This document shows, one piece after another, positions 39,839 to 49,556 of a DNA stretch of 64,000 nucleotides (position 1 is the first letter of the stretch; each line of letters opens with the position of its first letter). Made by a program: the position numbers and the translations under genes. Source of the DNA: Zwartia hollandica. GTDB taxonomy: Bacteria; Pseudomonadota; Gammaproteobacteria; Burkholderiales; Burkholderiaceae_B. The stretch is from positions 186,001 to 250,000 of the forward strand of contig NZ_JAHXRI010000001.1 of assembly GCF_019923725.1 (NCBI RefSeq), read 5' to 3'. The notes beneath the pieces are model-generated. The model was given only the letters and a program-made list of their open reading frames with translations, had not been told where the DNA came from and searched no databases.

Positions 39839-40327
39839 TCAGTAGGGCAACCATCCCGCGATCGGTTCAGGCAGCCGCACTTTAATTTGTTGAACTGCCG
39901 AGACGACCTGCGCCGAAAACATCGCGTTCTTCCACCACGATTCGTTCGGCAATGGCGTATAACCCGCCAAGGTCACTAAAATTAAAACAAACAAGGCGCC
40001 TCGCACTAGACCGAATAGCCCCCCCAGACCGTGGTCCGCGGGAGTCAAGCCTGTCTTACTAATCAAAGCACTCAAGGTCATATTGACGAGCCCGAGCGTC
40101 AGTAACACTGCGATGAAGATCCCTAGGTAAGAGACAGCCATTCTTAAAAAGGACTGTGTAATCCAGGCCTCTACCCAATCAGAGACCTCGGGGCCCCACC
40201 AAATCGCAGCTAAAAATGCTGAAATGTAGGCGACTAATGACAACACTTCTTTGAGCAGCCCTCTCAACAATCCCAGCACAGCCGAGACCCCAAGTATTGC
40301 AATCAGAACGAAATCGAATCCGGTCAC
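39839..40327 (-). CDS. cvpA: CvpA family membrane protein
   Basis: A 162-residue inner-membrane protein with four hydrophobic segments. It begins DFVLIAILGVSAVLGLLRGL, with the typical RGLLKEVLSL motif. CvpA is needed for colicin V production in E. coli and affects envelope homeostasis, but its molecular role is unclear. It overlaps the SPOR gene by 4 bases and lies 51 bases before purF, the conserved position. Confidence 0.93.
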   Translation of the reverse strand: MTGFDFVLIAILGVSAVLGLLRGLLKEVLSLVAYISAFLAAIWWGPEVSDWVEAWITQSFLRMAVSYLGIFIAVLLTLGLVNMTLSALISKTGLTPADHGLGGLFGLVRGALFVLILVTLAGYTPLPNESWWKNAMFSAQVVSAVQQIKVRLPEPIAGWLPY

Positions 40328-41115
40328 TGCGAGGCTATAAAGGCGCCGCTATACCCCAACGTGCGCAACCGAGTCTGAGCAGCCTGTGCTGCCTCGCGGG
40401 ACGGGAACGGACCGATGCGCACACGATACTTGGGGTTACCGTTCACATTCACTGGGCCATCAACAAAAGCATTGCTCACACCGGAAGCTAACAACTTCCC
40501 ACGCTGTCGTTGCGCATCATCTGCTGAATCAAGCGACATGGCTTGTACAACGAAATTGCCTGCTGCCGGTGGGGGACGAGGTGCTGCAGTCTGAGCGGGT
40601 GTTGGGCTTGCGCCAGCGGGTCGGACAGGCCTGCCTTCAAGCAAGGCGAGCGCACGCTCGCCGTCTGCCGAGCGTGCGCTCAGCGCCGGGCTCGCGGCTT
40701 TTGGAGGCTCCGTGCGAGTAGGAGGATCGGTACGCTTGGGATCCACTTTTAACTCAGGCTTCGGATCATCCGAAACTGCGGCTGTTGCTCCCGGAGCTGG
40801 GGCGGCGCCAGGAGTCGCCTGCGCGACCGCAGTGGGTTCAACCGCCGCAGGCGGCTCTGGCGCATTCGGCCCAAAGGGAGCTGCCTGACGATCAGGGATG
40901 CGAATCGGTATATTTGTCGCGACTGGGGCGGGCTCTGAGTCAAGCAACATTGGCAGGACAATGACCGCAGTTAAGACCAACGCCACTGCGCCAGCGAGAC
41001 GACGACGCGCCCGTACACGCATTTCAGCCGCTTGGGCCTCACTCGTAACCGAGGGACGAGGCTTGACCGCTGGCTTGCGGGCGCTGGCACTATCTTTTCT
41101 AGAAAACAGTCCCAT
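40324..41115 (-). CDS. SPOR-domain membrane protein (DedD/FtsN-like)
   Basis: A 263-residue bitopic protein: a basic cytoplasmic start (MGLFSRKDSASARKP), one membrane helix (LAGAVALVLTAVIVLPMLL, residues 41-59), a Pro/Ala-rich periplasmic linker, and a C-terminal SPOR domain (about residues 185-263; NFVVQAMSLDSADDAQRQR to YSGAFIA). SPOR domains bind denuded peptidoglycan at the septum, so a role in cell division is likely. The dedD position between folC and cvpA supports a DedD-type identity. Confidence 0.88.
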   Translation of the reverse strand: MGLFSRKDSASARKPAVKPRPSVTSEAQAAEMRVRARRRLAGAVALVLTAVIVLPMLLDSEPAPVATNIPIRIPDRQAAPFGPNAPEPPAAVEPTAVAQATPGAAPAPGATAAVSDDPKPELKVDPKRTDPPTRTEPPKAASPALSARSADGERALALLEGRPVRPAGASPTPAQTAAPRPPPAAGNFVVQAMSLDSADDAQRQRGKLLASGVSNAFVDGPVNVNGNPKYRVRIGPFPSREAAQAAQTRLRTLGYSGAFIASQ

Positions 41116-41179
41116 TATTCACACATCCTGGCCGTAAAACTGATCGCGCACATAGTCACCAAAAGTGATTGGACTTTTT

Positions 41180-42493
41180 TTAAATGCGTCCGATTGCAGT
41201 AAGTGCCTCGGCAACTGTTAAAAACGATCCGAACACTACGATTCTATCATCCGGGTTAGCCTTGGCGACGGCCGCTTGATAGGCTTTTTCGACATTGACA
41301 AAACCAGAAACTTGTATGTTTTTAGCGCCACTTGGATCATAACTTTGCACATATTGCCGCACACGCGACTCTAACGCTTGGCCGGTTACCCCTCGAGCCC
41401 CGGGCAGTCCTGCGCAAAACCAGTGGTCTACCCGTCCAGCCATGTGCCCCAACACGCCCTCAATATCCTTATCGGCCAACATTCCGAACACTGCGTACGT
41501 GTAAGGGTGAAAGCCCATATTTCCAAGGTTCTTTTCCAGTACAGCCGCCGCATGGGGATTGTGTGCCACATCCAAGATGGTTGTTGGTTGGCCGGGTAAG
41601 ATTTGAAAACGTCCTGGCAGAGACGCCTGCAACAGCCCCTGTCTTACGGCCTGCTGGGGCACCGCGAGTCGCTCACGTAACGCTTCAAGTGCTGCGAGTG
41701 CTGCAGAGGCGTTCAACAGCTGATTAGCCCCTCGCAAAGCGGGATAGGCTAGAGCATTGCGCCGCTGCTGTCGGCCTGCAAAAGCCCATTGCTGTCGATC
41801 ACCGGAATAATTGAAGTCGCGGCCAAATAGCCACAGATCTGCACCAATATCTTGCGCGTACTGCAGCAACGATAGAGGCGGCGCCGGATCGCTGCATATT
41901 GCAGGACGACCTGAACGATAAATGTGTGCCTTTTCGAAGCCGATTTTTTCACGTGTATCACCGAGCCAATCGGTGTGATCAATATCAACACTAGTCACGA
42001 TAGAACAGTCGGCATCCACAATATTGACCGCATCCAATCGACCACCCAAGCCGACTTCTAGCACCCAGACATCGAGCGCCTGGGTGGCAAAGAGCGCCAT
42101 CACAGCAAGTGTCGTGAACTCAAAGTATGTCAGGGAGACGCCTTGGCGTGCGGCTTCGATCCGTTCAAGTTGATCAACGAGCATGGCATCATCGACAATG
42201 ACACCGTTCAAGCGCGCACGTTCATTAAAGGAAATCAGGTGCGGAGACGTATACAACCCAACCCGATAGCCCGCCGCCAACAAAATTGACTCGAGCATGG
42301 CGCAGGTTGAGCCTTTACCATTCGTGCCACCAACCACAATTTTGACCGCCTCCGCCTGTAAATCGAGGCGATGGGCAACTTGCTGTACACGCTCTAGCCC
42401 CATATCAATCGCGCTGGGATGAAGCGCCTCGAGATAAGCAAGCCACGCTGCGAGCGTAGAACCTTGAGGTGGGTGCGTGGAAACCATAAACAT
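41180..42493 (-). CDS. folC: Bifunctional folylpolyglutamate/dihydrofolate synthase
   Basis: Adds glutamate to dihydropteroate and folates. About 437 residues of Mur-ligase type. The P-loop region VVGGTNGKGSTCAMLESIL, TYFEFTTLAVMALFA and LEVGLGGRLDAVNIVD are all diagnostic. I start at ATG 42493 (MFMVSTH); the frame is open 21 codons further with no family resemblance. In many Burkholderiales accD lies directly upstream; here a divergent EamA transporter occupies that position. Confidence 0.95.
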   Translation of the reverse strand: MFMVSTHPPQGSTLAAWLAYLEALHPSAIDMGLERVQQVAHRLDLQAEAVKIVVGGTNGKGSTCAMLESILLAAGYRVGLYTSPHLISFNERARLNGVIVDDAMLVDQLERIEAARQGVSLTYFEFTTLAVMALFATQALDVWVLEVGLGGRLDAVNIVDADCSIVTSVDIDHTDWLGDTREKIGFEKAHIYRSGRPAICSDPAPPLSLLQYAQDIGADLWLFGRDFNYSGDRQQWAFAGRQQRRNALAYPALRGANQLLNASAALAALEALRERLAVPQQAVRQGLLQASLPGRFQILPGQPTTILDVAHNPHAAAVLEKNLGNMGFHPYTYAVFGMLADKDIEGVLGHMAGRVDHWFCAGLPGARGVTGQALESRVRQYVQSYDPSGAKNIQVSGFVNVEKAYQAAVAKANPDDRIVVFGSFLTVAEALTAIGRI

Positions 42494-42605
42494 TGCTATC
42501 CGGATTGTTCTTCGTAGATTGCAGTTTAACAGTCGGGCTACAGGCACTGCGCCCACCAGCCTAGTTAAGCGTGGTGTGTAAAATCAGTTGTCAACAAGGA
42601 AATGT

Positions 42606-43517
42606 ATGTCCAACTCCCGCAAACCGTTAGACGGCACGGCCTTCGCCTGTATTGTTTTTCTCTGCACACTTTGGGGTGGACAACAAATTTTTCTAAAACT
42701 CGCCGCACAGGATATCGCTCCAGCGATGCACATTGCCTTGCGCGGCTTCATCGGTTGCGTGCTGCTCGCGCTGTTTATGTGGCACAAGAAAATATCACTC
42801 GCACTATGGCGTGGGCCTTGGGTGGTTGGTTGCTTGGTGGGCCTATTATTTGCTGCCGAGTGGTGGATGATTGGTGAGGGGCTCGCACGCACCACCGCCT
42901 CTCACATGGTGGTGTTTCTATACACAACACCCATTTTTACTGCGTTAGGCCTGCATTACTGGGTACCGGAAGAACGCCTCAGTTGGTTGCAATGGTGCGG
43001 CGTGCTGACTTGCTTTACCGGAATCGCGGTCGCGTTTCTTGGCGGTGCTGATCAGCCACATTTCAACCTTACGACAATATGGGGTGATCTTTTAGGTTTG
43101 GGCGCGGGTTTTCTATGGGCAATGACAACGGTCATCATCCGTTGCAGTGAACTGGCCAAGTTGCCTCCAGCACAAACAACTTTCTACCAGCTCTTTTGTG
43201 CGTCAATCGGGATATTGTTGGTCTGCTTAGCCACGGGAAATGCCAGTGTGAACTGGACCCCGTTCGTCATCACTAGCGTTTTAATACAGGGTGTCGTGAT
43301 TGCCTTTTTAAGCTTACTGCTTTGGTTTTGGTTATTGCGTCATTACCTGGCATCCCGCGTGTCCATTTTTACGTTTCTCACACCCTTGCTGGGAGTCACG
43401 TTTGGGGTGTGGATCTTGGATGATCCGCTCCATCCAGAATTCGTCTGGGGTGCGCTGATGGTGTTGAGCGGAATGATTCTTGTCAACATCCCTAAGAAAA
43501 AGCAGCAGGTTGTTTAA
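42606..43517 (+). CDS. EamA/DMT-family transporter
   Basis: A 303-residue inner-membrane protein with ten hydrophobic segments arranged as two EamA repeats (first opening AFACIVFLCTLWGGQQIFLKL, second from LLGLGAGFLWAMTTVIIR). The family exports amino acids or other metabolites; the substrate is not predictable. I chose ATG 42606, which has AAGGAAA just upstream, over a TTG six codons earlier. Its stop overlaps the next start as TAATG, so it is coupled to the NRDE protein gene. Confidence 0.88.
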   Translation: MSNSRKPLDGTAFACIVFLCTLWGGQQIFLKLAAQDIAPAMHIALRGFIGCVLLALFMWHKKISLALWRGPWVVGCLVGLLFAAEWWMIGEGLARTTASHMVVFLYTTPIFTALGLHYWVPEERLSWLQWCGVLTCFTGIAVAFLGGADQPHFNLTTIWGDLLGLGAGFLWAMTTVIIRCSELAKLPPAQTTFYQLFCASIGILLVCLATGNASVNWTPFVITSVLIQGVVIAFLSLLLWFWLLRHYLASRVSIFTFLTPLLGVTFGVWILDDPLHPEFVWGALMVLSGMILVNIPKKKQQVV

Positions 43518-44305
43518 TGTGCTTGGCAATTTTCTCCCTCAATCGCTTACCTGACTGGCCACTTATCATTGCGGCGAATCGCGATGAGTTGCACACCCGC
43601 CCTACCCTAAGCGCTGCACCTTGGGATAACGCCACACATATTCTGGGCGGACGTGATCTTGAGGCTGGCGGAACTTGGCTCGGCATGACGCTTTCAGGAC
43701 GGATCGCATTGCTGACGAACTACCGTGAGCCGACCCCTCGTAAACTCGATGCGCCTTCGCGAGGACAACTCACAGAAAACTATCTGCGGGGAAACCACAC
43801 CGCCCAAGCGTACGCGCAGACCGTACATCAAGACTCATCACTCTATAACGGCTTCAACCTGCTTGTGGGGGATCATCGCGAACTTTGGTATTGCTCAAAC
43901 CGCAGTGCTACACCACCACAGCAATTAACGACCGGAATCTTTGGGCTCTCTAACGCTGTACTGAATGCTCCTTGGCCGAAAGTATTGCGCACACGCAACG
44001 CGCTTGAAAACCACCTGCGTGATGTAACAACCCCTTCGGCAGAAGTATTGTTTAGTATTTTGCAAGACACGACGGCGGCCGCTGAACATGAACTGCCTGA
44101 CACCGGTGTTGGGCTTGCACGCGAAAAAATTTTAGGTAGTCCCTTCATTACAGATCCCCGGTACGGCACACGCTGCACCACGATTGTTCTGCAACACGTT
44201 GATGGAAAAGCGATTTTTCTTGAAAAACGCTATAACTCATTAGGCCAAACCGAAGGTCTTGTTCGCTGGGAAATCGACACGCAGCAACAAAAAATTATTG
44301 CTTGA
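43517..44305 (+). CDS. NRDE/TANGO2-family protein
   Basis: A 262-residue protein opening MCLAIFSLNRLPDWPLIIAA followed by NRDE, the motif that names the family. Further conserved stretches are GGRDLEAGGTWLGMT and RYGTRCTTIV. The fold resembles N-terminal-nucleophile hydrolases, with Cys2 a candidate nucleophile. Eukaryotic TANGO2 affects lipid and haem handling, but the bacterial function is not established. It is coupled to the EamA transporter and followed by the LexA-controlled imuA. Confidence 0.85.
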   Translation: MCLAIFSLNRLPDWPLIIAANRDELHTRPTLSAAPWDNATHILGGRDLEAGGTWLGMTLSGRIALLTNYREPTPRKLDAPSRGQLTENYLRGNHTAQAYAQTVHQDSSLYNGFNLLVGDHRELWYCSNRSATPPQQLTTGIFGLSNAVLNAPWPKVLRTRNALENHLRDVTTPSAEVLFSILQDTTAAAEHELPDTGVGLAREKILGSPFITDPRYGTRCTTIVLQHVDGKAIFLEKRYNSLGQTEGLVRWEIDTQQQKIIA

Positions 44306-44324
44306 AGTTTGTTTGAAAAAGAAA

Positions 44325-44354
44325 ATAATACTGTATATTTGTACAGTATTATTC
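44325..44354. promoter_or_regulatory. LexA (SOS) box upstream of imuA-imuB-dnaE2
   Basis: CTGTATATTTGTACAG at 44331-44346 fits the E. coli-type LexA consensus CTGT-N8-ACAG exactly. It sits in a longer near-perfect palindrome at 44325-44354 (AATAATA on the left, TATTATT on the right). It lies 30 bases before the imuA ATG, a position where LexA would block transcription. The mutasome operon is therefore very probably SOS-induced. Confidence 0.93.
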
Positions 44355-44376
44355 TTCAACTCTTTCAGCCTTCAGT

Positions 44377-45114
44377 ATGCTTTTCTCCTCGATTTCGACG
44401 CAAAACACCCGTGCTATCGCTCAGCCACAGCACATTCATCCAGACCTTTGGCGAGGCTCTGAACTCAGTACATACACACGCCCCACCATTGGCACAGGGC
44501 ACGAAAGCCTTGATGCCGAACTACCTGGTCGTGGCTGGCCAACGGGTGTATTAATTGAACTCCTGATCGCGCGTGCGGGAATTGGCGAACTACGTCTATT
44601 GCGCCCTGCGCTCGCCTCGCTCGACCCGCTGCAGACGATCGCGCTCATTAATCCACCGTACATCCCCAACATTGTTTGTTGGAAAAACTGGTTAAAGACG
44701 CCTCGTTCCATTTTTTATGTGCGTACAGCACAGCGCCGTGATCAATGGTGGGCAGCGGAGCAAACACTTAAGAACGGGAGTTGTGCGGCGCTGTTCTGCT
44801 GGACAGACAGCATCCCACAACTTGCACTCAAACGACTACAGCTAGCTGCACAAACAAGCCAAACCCTTTTCGTGATGTACCGACCACTTGCGGTCAAGGC
44901 AATCGCTTCACCCGCCAGTCTACGGCTCACACTAGAACCCGATCGCGCAGGGAATTTGCATATTTCTGTCATCAAACGACGTGGTGCATTGCACAGCAAG
45001 TTGCTTTGTCTCCCGCGTGACACGCATAACGACTTTATGAGCACTCAAGATGGCGATATGGATCGGCTTGCGCCTACACGCACTCGAACGCTGGCAACCG
45101 CCTTGGCACTCTGA
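44377..45114 (+). CDS. imuA: ImuA, SOS mutasome protein
   Basis: A 245-residue RecA/SulA-like protein of the ImuA family, the first gene of the imuA-imuB-dnaE2 cassette for translesion synthesis. Diagnostic stretches are HIHPDLWRGSEL near residue 20, LDAELPGRGWPTGVLIELL, LALINPPYIP-like ALINPPYIPNIVCW, and the C-terminal half with LRLTLEPDRAGNLHISVIKRR. It lacks an intact Walker A motif at the expected place (GRGWPTG). It is preceded by a LexA box and overlaps imuB by 65 bases. The start ATG 44377 has no strong ribosome-binding site. Confidence 0.88.
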   Translation: MLFSSISTQNTRAIAQPQHIHPDLWRGSELSTYTRPTIGTGHESLDAELPGRGWPTGVLIELLIARAGIGELRLLRPALASLDPLQTIALINPPYIPNIVCWKNWLKTPRSIFYVRTAQRRDQWWAAEQTLKNGSCAALFCWTDSIPQLALKRLQLAAQTSQTLFVMYRPLAVKAIASPASLRLTLEPDRAGNLHISVIKRRGALHSKLLCLPRDTHNDFMSTQDGDMDRLAPTRTRTLATALAL

Positions 45115-46402
45115 ACCCGAGCCCTTAATCGCTAAGCGTTCCGTGCAAGCGCAGCAATCGATTTTCGATCACTGCGCTCAGCATGCGCTCGCCTATACAC
45201 CAGCGGTTTATCAAGCAGAAGAACATACCCTGCTGCTAGAGGTTGAGGCAAGCTTACGCTTATTTGGCGGCCTACGAAAAATTCTCTACAACATACGAAA
45301 GGGTACGAGCACATTGCATGGTCAGCTCAGCACCAGCGTGGCTCCGACCCCGACAGGCGCATGGCTACTCACAAACGCTAGGCAAGTGCCTTTCCGCTAC
45401 GCTTGCTCATTCGCCTCGTTGAAGCGAGCACTCGACCCACTCTCCTGCCTCGTTCTGCCCGGCGCGCAAGAGCATCGCAACTGGCTCGATGCGATTGGTT
45501 GTAAAACATTCAAGGATTTGCGTGCTTTGCCGCGTGCAGGGCTAGCGCGACGGATCGGACCAGCACTTCTAAAAGAGCTCGATGCTGCGTACAGTCAAGC
45601 ACACACGGCGCTTAAAGCCTATGTGCCTCCACCTCGATTTGTGCAGTATCTCGATTTGACTGAGCGTATGGAGCATACCGCAGCCATTATGCACGTTGTG
45701 GAACACGTGCTATCGCAGTTGTGCGCATGGCTTGTTGCCAAACGTAGTGCCCTCACGCGCTTACGCATTACCTTGCACCACGAACGCTACAAAGAGAGTG
45801 CCGTACACACACAACACGATTTAGCGTTCGCCGAGCCGGTATATACGCTTGGCAGCCTCACCCTGCTAGTACATGAGCACCTTGAGCGCTTACCTCTAAA
45901 AGATTCTGTTGTAGCTTTAACAGTAGAGAGCCTCGATATCACCGAGCTACAACACACCGCAGGGGGATTGTTTCCGGAAACGCTTCGCACGCCCGCAGAG
46001 CGACGCAAACTTTTTGATCTGCTCACATCAAGGTTAGGACCGAAATCGTTATTACACCCCGCACCAGTCGCGGACCATCGTCCTGAGATCGCAAACAGCT
46101 GGATATGCACACCCATCAATCATGAAAAGCCCACACAGGACGACGCACTCCAGTTACTCGATCGACCTTTCTGGCTGCTACCCGTTCCACTTGCACTGCG
46201 TCTAGAACGAGATCGGCCGTTTTATCAAACGACACTTGAGCTACTACGTGGCCCTGAGCGTCTCGAGTGTGGCTGGTGGGATGGACCAAGTATCGCAAGA
46301 GATTATTTTGAGGCCCGCGATAAAACTGGTGTGCGTTATTGGATTTACCGTGAGCGCGATACGGATCCCGCGCATTGGTATTTGCATGGAATCTTCAGTT
46401 AG
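45050..46402 (+). CDS. imuB: ImuB, catalytically inactive Y-family polymerase homolog
   Basis: A 450-residue Y-family DNA polymerase relative that acts as an adaptor, linking DnaE2 and ImuA to the beta clamp in known systems. It starts MAIWIGLRLHALERW, where active polymerases have an Asp (VDxNxFFA-type), and LLEVEASLRLFGG stands at the second catalytic position, so metal-binding acidic residues are incomplete. The fingers and little-finger regions follow, ending with YWIYRERDTDPAHWYLHGIF, typical of ImuB. It overlaps imuA by 65 bases and dnaE2 by about 17. Confidence 0.9.
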   Translation: MAIWIGLRLHALERWQPPWHSEPEPLIAKRSVQAQQSIFDHCAQHALAYTPAVYQAEEHTLLLEVEASLRLFGGLRKILYNIRKGTSTLHGQLSTSVAPTPTGAWLLTNARQVPFRYACSFASLKRALDPLSCLVLPGAQEHRNWLDAIGCKTFKDLRALPRAGLARRIGPALLKELDAAYSQAHTALKAYVPPPRFVQYLDLTERMEHTAAIMHVVEHVLSQLCAWLVAKRSALTRLRITLHHERYKESAVHTQHDLAFAEPVYTLGSLTLLVHEHLERLPLKDSVVALTVESLDITELQHTAGGLFPETLRTPAERRKLFDLLTSRLGPKSLLHPAPVADHRPEIANSWICTPINHEKPTQDDALQLLDRPFWLLPVPLALRLERDRPFYQTTLELLRGPERLECGWWDGPSIARDYFEARDKTGVRYWIYRERDTDPAHWYLHGIFS

Positions 46403-49400
46403 CGCCATGCATATAGAACAACCGTCAGGGCTACCAGAGTACGCAGAGCTCAGTGCATCCAGCCACTTTTCTTTTTTGCGTGGCGCTTCTGCGCCAGAAA
46501 GTCTCGTTGCGCAAGCCGCTGCCCTAGGCTATCACGCGCTTGCCCTGACAGACGAATGCTCCCTTGCAGGGATTGTGCGCGCACATGTTGAAGCCAAGAA
46601 AATAGGTCTAAAACTTTTAGTCGGCTCAGAGTTACGCATCACACCCAAGGTATACGGATCCTTCCGAATAATTTTGCTGGCGCAAAATCGCGAGGGCTAT
46701 GGCAACTTATGTGAAACCATCACGCGTGGGCGTATGCAAGCCCCAAAGGGTCAGTACTTATTACAACCTGACGATGTGCTCACCCAGTGTTGCCTGGCTG
46801 TTCTAATGCCCGATTACTTTGCGACACCTCAAGAGCTAGATCAACGCTTGAAGTGGCTTAAGACAGCCTATCCCGAACGCGCTTGGGTGGGAATCAGTTA
46901 CCTGTATCGCAGTCACGAACGATCTATTAATCAACAAATCGAACGTGCAGCAACGCACCATGCCTTACCTTGCGTCGCACTAGGGCAAGTTGAAATGCAC
47001 AAGCGTTCGCGCAAGCCGCTGCACGACACGCTCGCAGCAATCCGTCTGCGCAAAACAGTGAGCGAGTGCGGCTATTTGCTTGCCTCAAATGCAGAGCAAC
47101 ATCTGCGTAGCCGCATGCGGCTGGCCGCGCTGTATCGTGCAGAGCTACTGCAAGAAACCGTCCGCATTGCACAGCTCTGTACCTTTACCTTGGACAGTCT
47201 GCGCTACGAATATCCTGAGGAAGTTGTCCCGAACGGCTATACCGCTAAGCAGTATCTGTACGAACAAACCATGTTGGGAGCGCAACAACGCTACCCAAAC
47301 GGCATACCTATTCAGGTACAACAGCAGCTCAATGCAGAACTTACGCTTATCGCAGAGCTGCAATACGAAGCTTACTTTCTAACGGTTTATGACTTAGTGA
47401 AATTCGCTGTGAGTCGAGACATTCTTTGTCAAGGCAGAGGCTCTGCAGCAAACTCCGCTGTCTGCTATTGCTTGGGCATTACCTCGGTCGACCCTGCAAA
47501 TGGCAATGCACTCTTCGAGCGATTTATTAGTCGCGAGCGTAATGAGCCTCCCGATATCGATGTTGACTTCGAACATCACCGTCGCGAAGAAGTTATTCAG
47601 TATCTATATAAAAAATACGGTCGCACTCGGGCGGCTCTCACTGCTGTGGTGACGTCTTATCGACCACGCAGTGCGCTGCGTGATAGTGGTCGTGCGCTAG
47701 GCATTGATCCAGGGCGTATCGATCAAGTAGCCAAATCTTATCGCTGGTGGGATGGCAAACAAGAGCTAATGAAACGCCTTGCTGAAGCGGGCATGGATAC
47801 CGAAGAAACTGTTACCCAACAATGGGCGCAACTTGCTCAAGCCCTCATGGGTTTTCCGCGTCATTTATCCCAGCATCCAGGCGGTTTTGTTCTTGCGCGC
47901 GGCTTGCTTTCGCGCATGGTACCTATTGAAAATGCCGCAATGCCCGAACGCAGTGTCGTGCAGTGGGATAAAGATGACTTGGATGCCGTCGGGTTACTCA
48001 AAGTAGACGTATTAGCCCTAGGAATGCTGACCGTTATTCGTCAAGCATTGCATTTAACCGCCCGACGCCGGGGCGTAACGCGTTTCGAACTGCATGAGGT
48101 TCCGCAAGAGGATCTTGCGACCTACGACATGATTTGTCAGGCAGATACCGTCGGCGTGTTTCAGATCGAATCGCGCGCGCAAATGAGTATGTTGCCGCGA
48201 CTCAAGCCACGCTGTTTTTATGACCTAGTGATCGAAGTTGCCATCGTACGACCAGGTCCGATCCAGGGCGGCATGGTCCATCCCTATCTCAGGCGGCGTC
48301 AAGGTCTTGAAGCGATTGTCTATCCCAGTCCTGCGGTACGTGAAGTTCTGCAGCGCACCTTAGGAATACCGATTTTTCAAGAGCAAGTCATGAAAATCGC
48401 TATGGTTGCGGCTGGCTTTAATGCAGGTCAAGCGGACGCACTACGCAGATCAATGGCTGCTTGGCGGCGCAAAGGTGGCGTAGATCAGTTTCGAACACGC
48501 CTAATTAATGGCCTACTCGCTAACGGTTACACATCAGAATTTGCGGATGCAATTTTTAAGCAGATTGAGGGTTTCGGAGAGTACGGATTTCCTGAAAGCC
48601 ATGCGGCGAGCTTTGCCTTGTTGGCATACGTCAGTGCTTGGCTTAAATGCCACGAGCCCGAGGCTTTTCTGGTGGCCCTACTCAATGCGCAGCCAATGGG
48701 CTTTTATGCACCTTCGCAGTTGATACAAGACGCACGTCGCCATGGCGTTACTGTTTACCCAGTCGATGCAGAAAAGAGTATGTGGGACTGTACGCTGGCG
48801 CAACCTAGGTCAGCCGCACGACCTGCGGTGCAGTTAGGTCTGAATCAAATCAGTGGCCTGGAGCGCGCCTCTGCACTTGTTATTGAGCGGGTCCGCCGCG
48901 AGGCTGCCTTTGCCAATCTACAGGATTTCGCAAAGCGGACTGAACTTAGTCACAGTACGCTACAAAAGTTAGCGCAAGTTGGCGCTTTCGATTGCTGGTC
49001 TACTCATCGCCGAAACGCTGCCTGGGAAGTTACCGGTCACATCGCGACCAAAGGCTTATTGCGCGAAGCACCGATACAGGATGACATTTCGCTCGATTTA
49101 CCAGCACCGAGTGAAGCGGAGAACATGTTGACGGACTACCGCCAACTTGGCTATACACTCGGCCGCCACCCGCTCGCTTTATTACGCAGTCAATTAAGCC
49201 GACTGCGATTTTTTTCAGCACAGTCACTTTCTGACTTCGAGGACGGTCGACTTGCACGTGCCTGTGGGCTCGTCATTTTAAGACAGCGCCCTCCTACAGC
49301 CAATGGTGTTCTGTTCCTCACTCTCGAGGATGAAACAGGCTCTGTAAACGTAATCGTACGAGCCTCGTTACTAGAACGAGAACGTCATCTGCTTTTGCAT

Positions 49401-49523
49401 GCCCCATTACTGGGCGTAGTTGGAGTTTGGCAACATATACAGGGGGTCAAACATCTTTTGGCAGGTCGTCTGGAAGATCAGACGGCATTGCTGCATACGC
49501 TCCAAAGCGCGCACACTCTATAA
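46386..49523 (+). CDS. dnaE2: Error-prone DNA polymerase DnaE2 (ImuC)
   Basis: A C-family polymerase for SOS mutagenesis, about 1045 residues. An N-terminal PHP domain (YAELSASSHFSFLRGASAPE) is followed by the palm with the catalytic acidic motif PPDIDVDFEH, SQHPGGFVLARG, YGFPESHAASFALLAY, a helix-hairpin-helix region, and a C-terminal OB fold (GVLFLTLEDETGSVNVIV). I start it at ATG 46386 overlapping imuB; ATG 46407 just after the imuB stop is equally possible. A 50-codon upstream extension is open but unlike the family. Confidence 0.93.
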   Translation: MESSVSAMHIEQPSGLPEYAELSASSHFSFLRGASAPESLVAQAAALGYHALALTDECSLAGIVRAHVEAKKIGLKLLVGSELRITPKVYGSFRIILLAQNREGYGNLCETITRGRMQAPKGQYLLQPDDVLTQCCLAVLMPDYFATPQELDQRLKWLKTAYPERAWVGISYLYRSHERSINQQIERAATHHALPCVALGQVEMHKRSRKPLHDTLAAIRLRKTVSECGYLLASNAEQHLRSRMRLAALYRAELLQETVRIAQLCTFTLDSLRYEYPEEVVPNGYTAKQYLYEQTMLGAQQRYPNGIPIQVQQQLNAELTLIAELQYEAYFLTVYDLVKFAVSRDILCQGRGSAANSAVCYCLGITSVDPANGNALFERFISRERNEPPDIDVDFEHHRREEVIQYLYKKYGRTRAALTAVVTSYRPRSALRDSGRALGIDPGRIDQVAKSYRWWDGKQELMKRLAEAGMDTEETVTQQWAQLAQALMGFPRHLSQHPGGFVLARGLLSRMVPIENAAMPERSVVQWDKDDLDAVGLLKVDVLALGMLTVIRQALHLTARRRGVTRFELHEVPQEDLATYDMICQADTVGVFQIESRAQMSMLPRLKPRCFYDLVIEVAIVRPGPIQGGMVHPYLRRRQGLEAIVYPSPAVREVLQRTLGIPIFQEQVMKIAMVAAGFNAGQADALRRSMAAWRRKGGVDQFRTRLINGLLANGYTSEFADAIFKQIEGFGEYGFPESHAASFALLAYVSAWLKCHEPEAFLVALLNAQPMGFYAPSQLIQDARRHGVTVYPVDAEKSMWDCTLAQPRSAARPAVQLGLNQISGLERASALVIERVRREAAFANLQDFAKRTELSHSTLQKLAQVGAFDCWSTHRRNAAWEVTGHIATKGLLREAPIQDDISLDLPAPSEAENMLTDYRQLGYTLGRHPLALLRSQLSRLRFFSAQSLSDFEDGRLARACGLVILRQRPPTANGVLFLTLEDETGSVNVIVRASLLERERHLLLHAPLLGVVGVWQHIQGVKHLLAGRLEDQTALLHTLQSAHTL

Positions 49524-49556
49524 TTCGTTTATCCCTCGTTTTTCGGAAAGCACAAT

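Noticed and set aside
46236-46385. A 50-codon N-terminal extension of DnaE2.
   Set aside because: It lies inside imuB, shows no DnaE2 similarity, and PHP-domain similarity begins just after ATG 46386.
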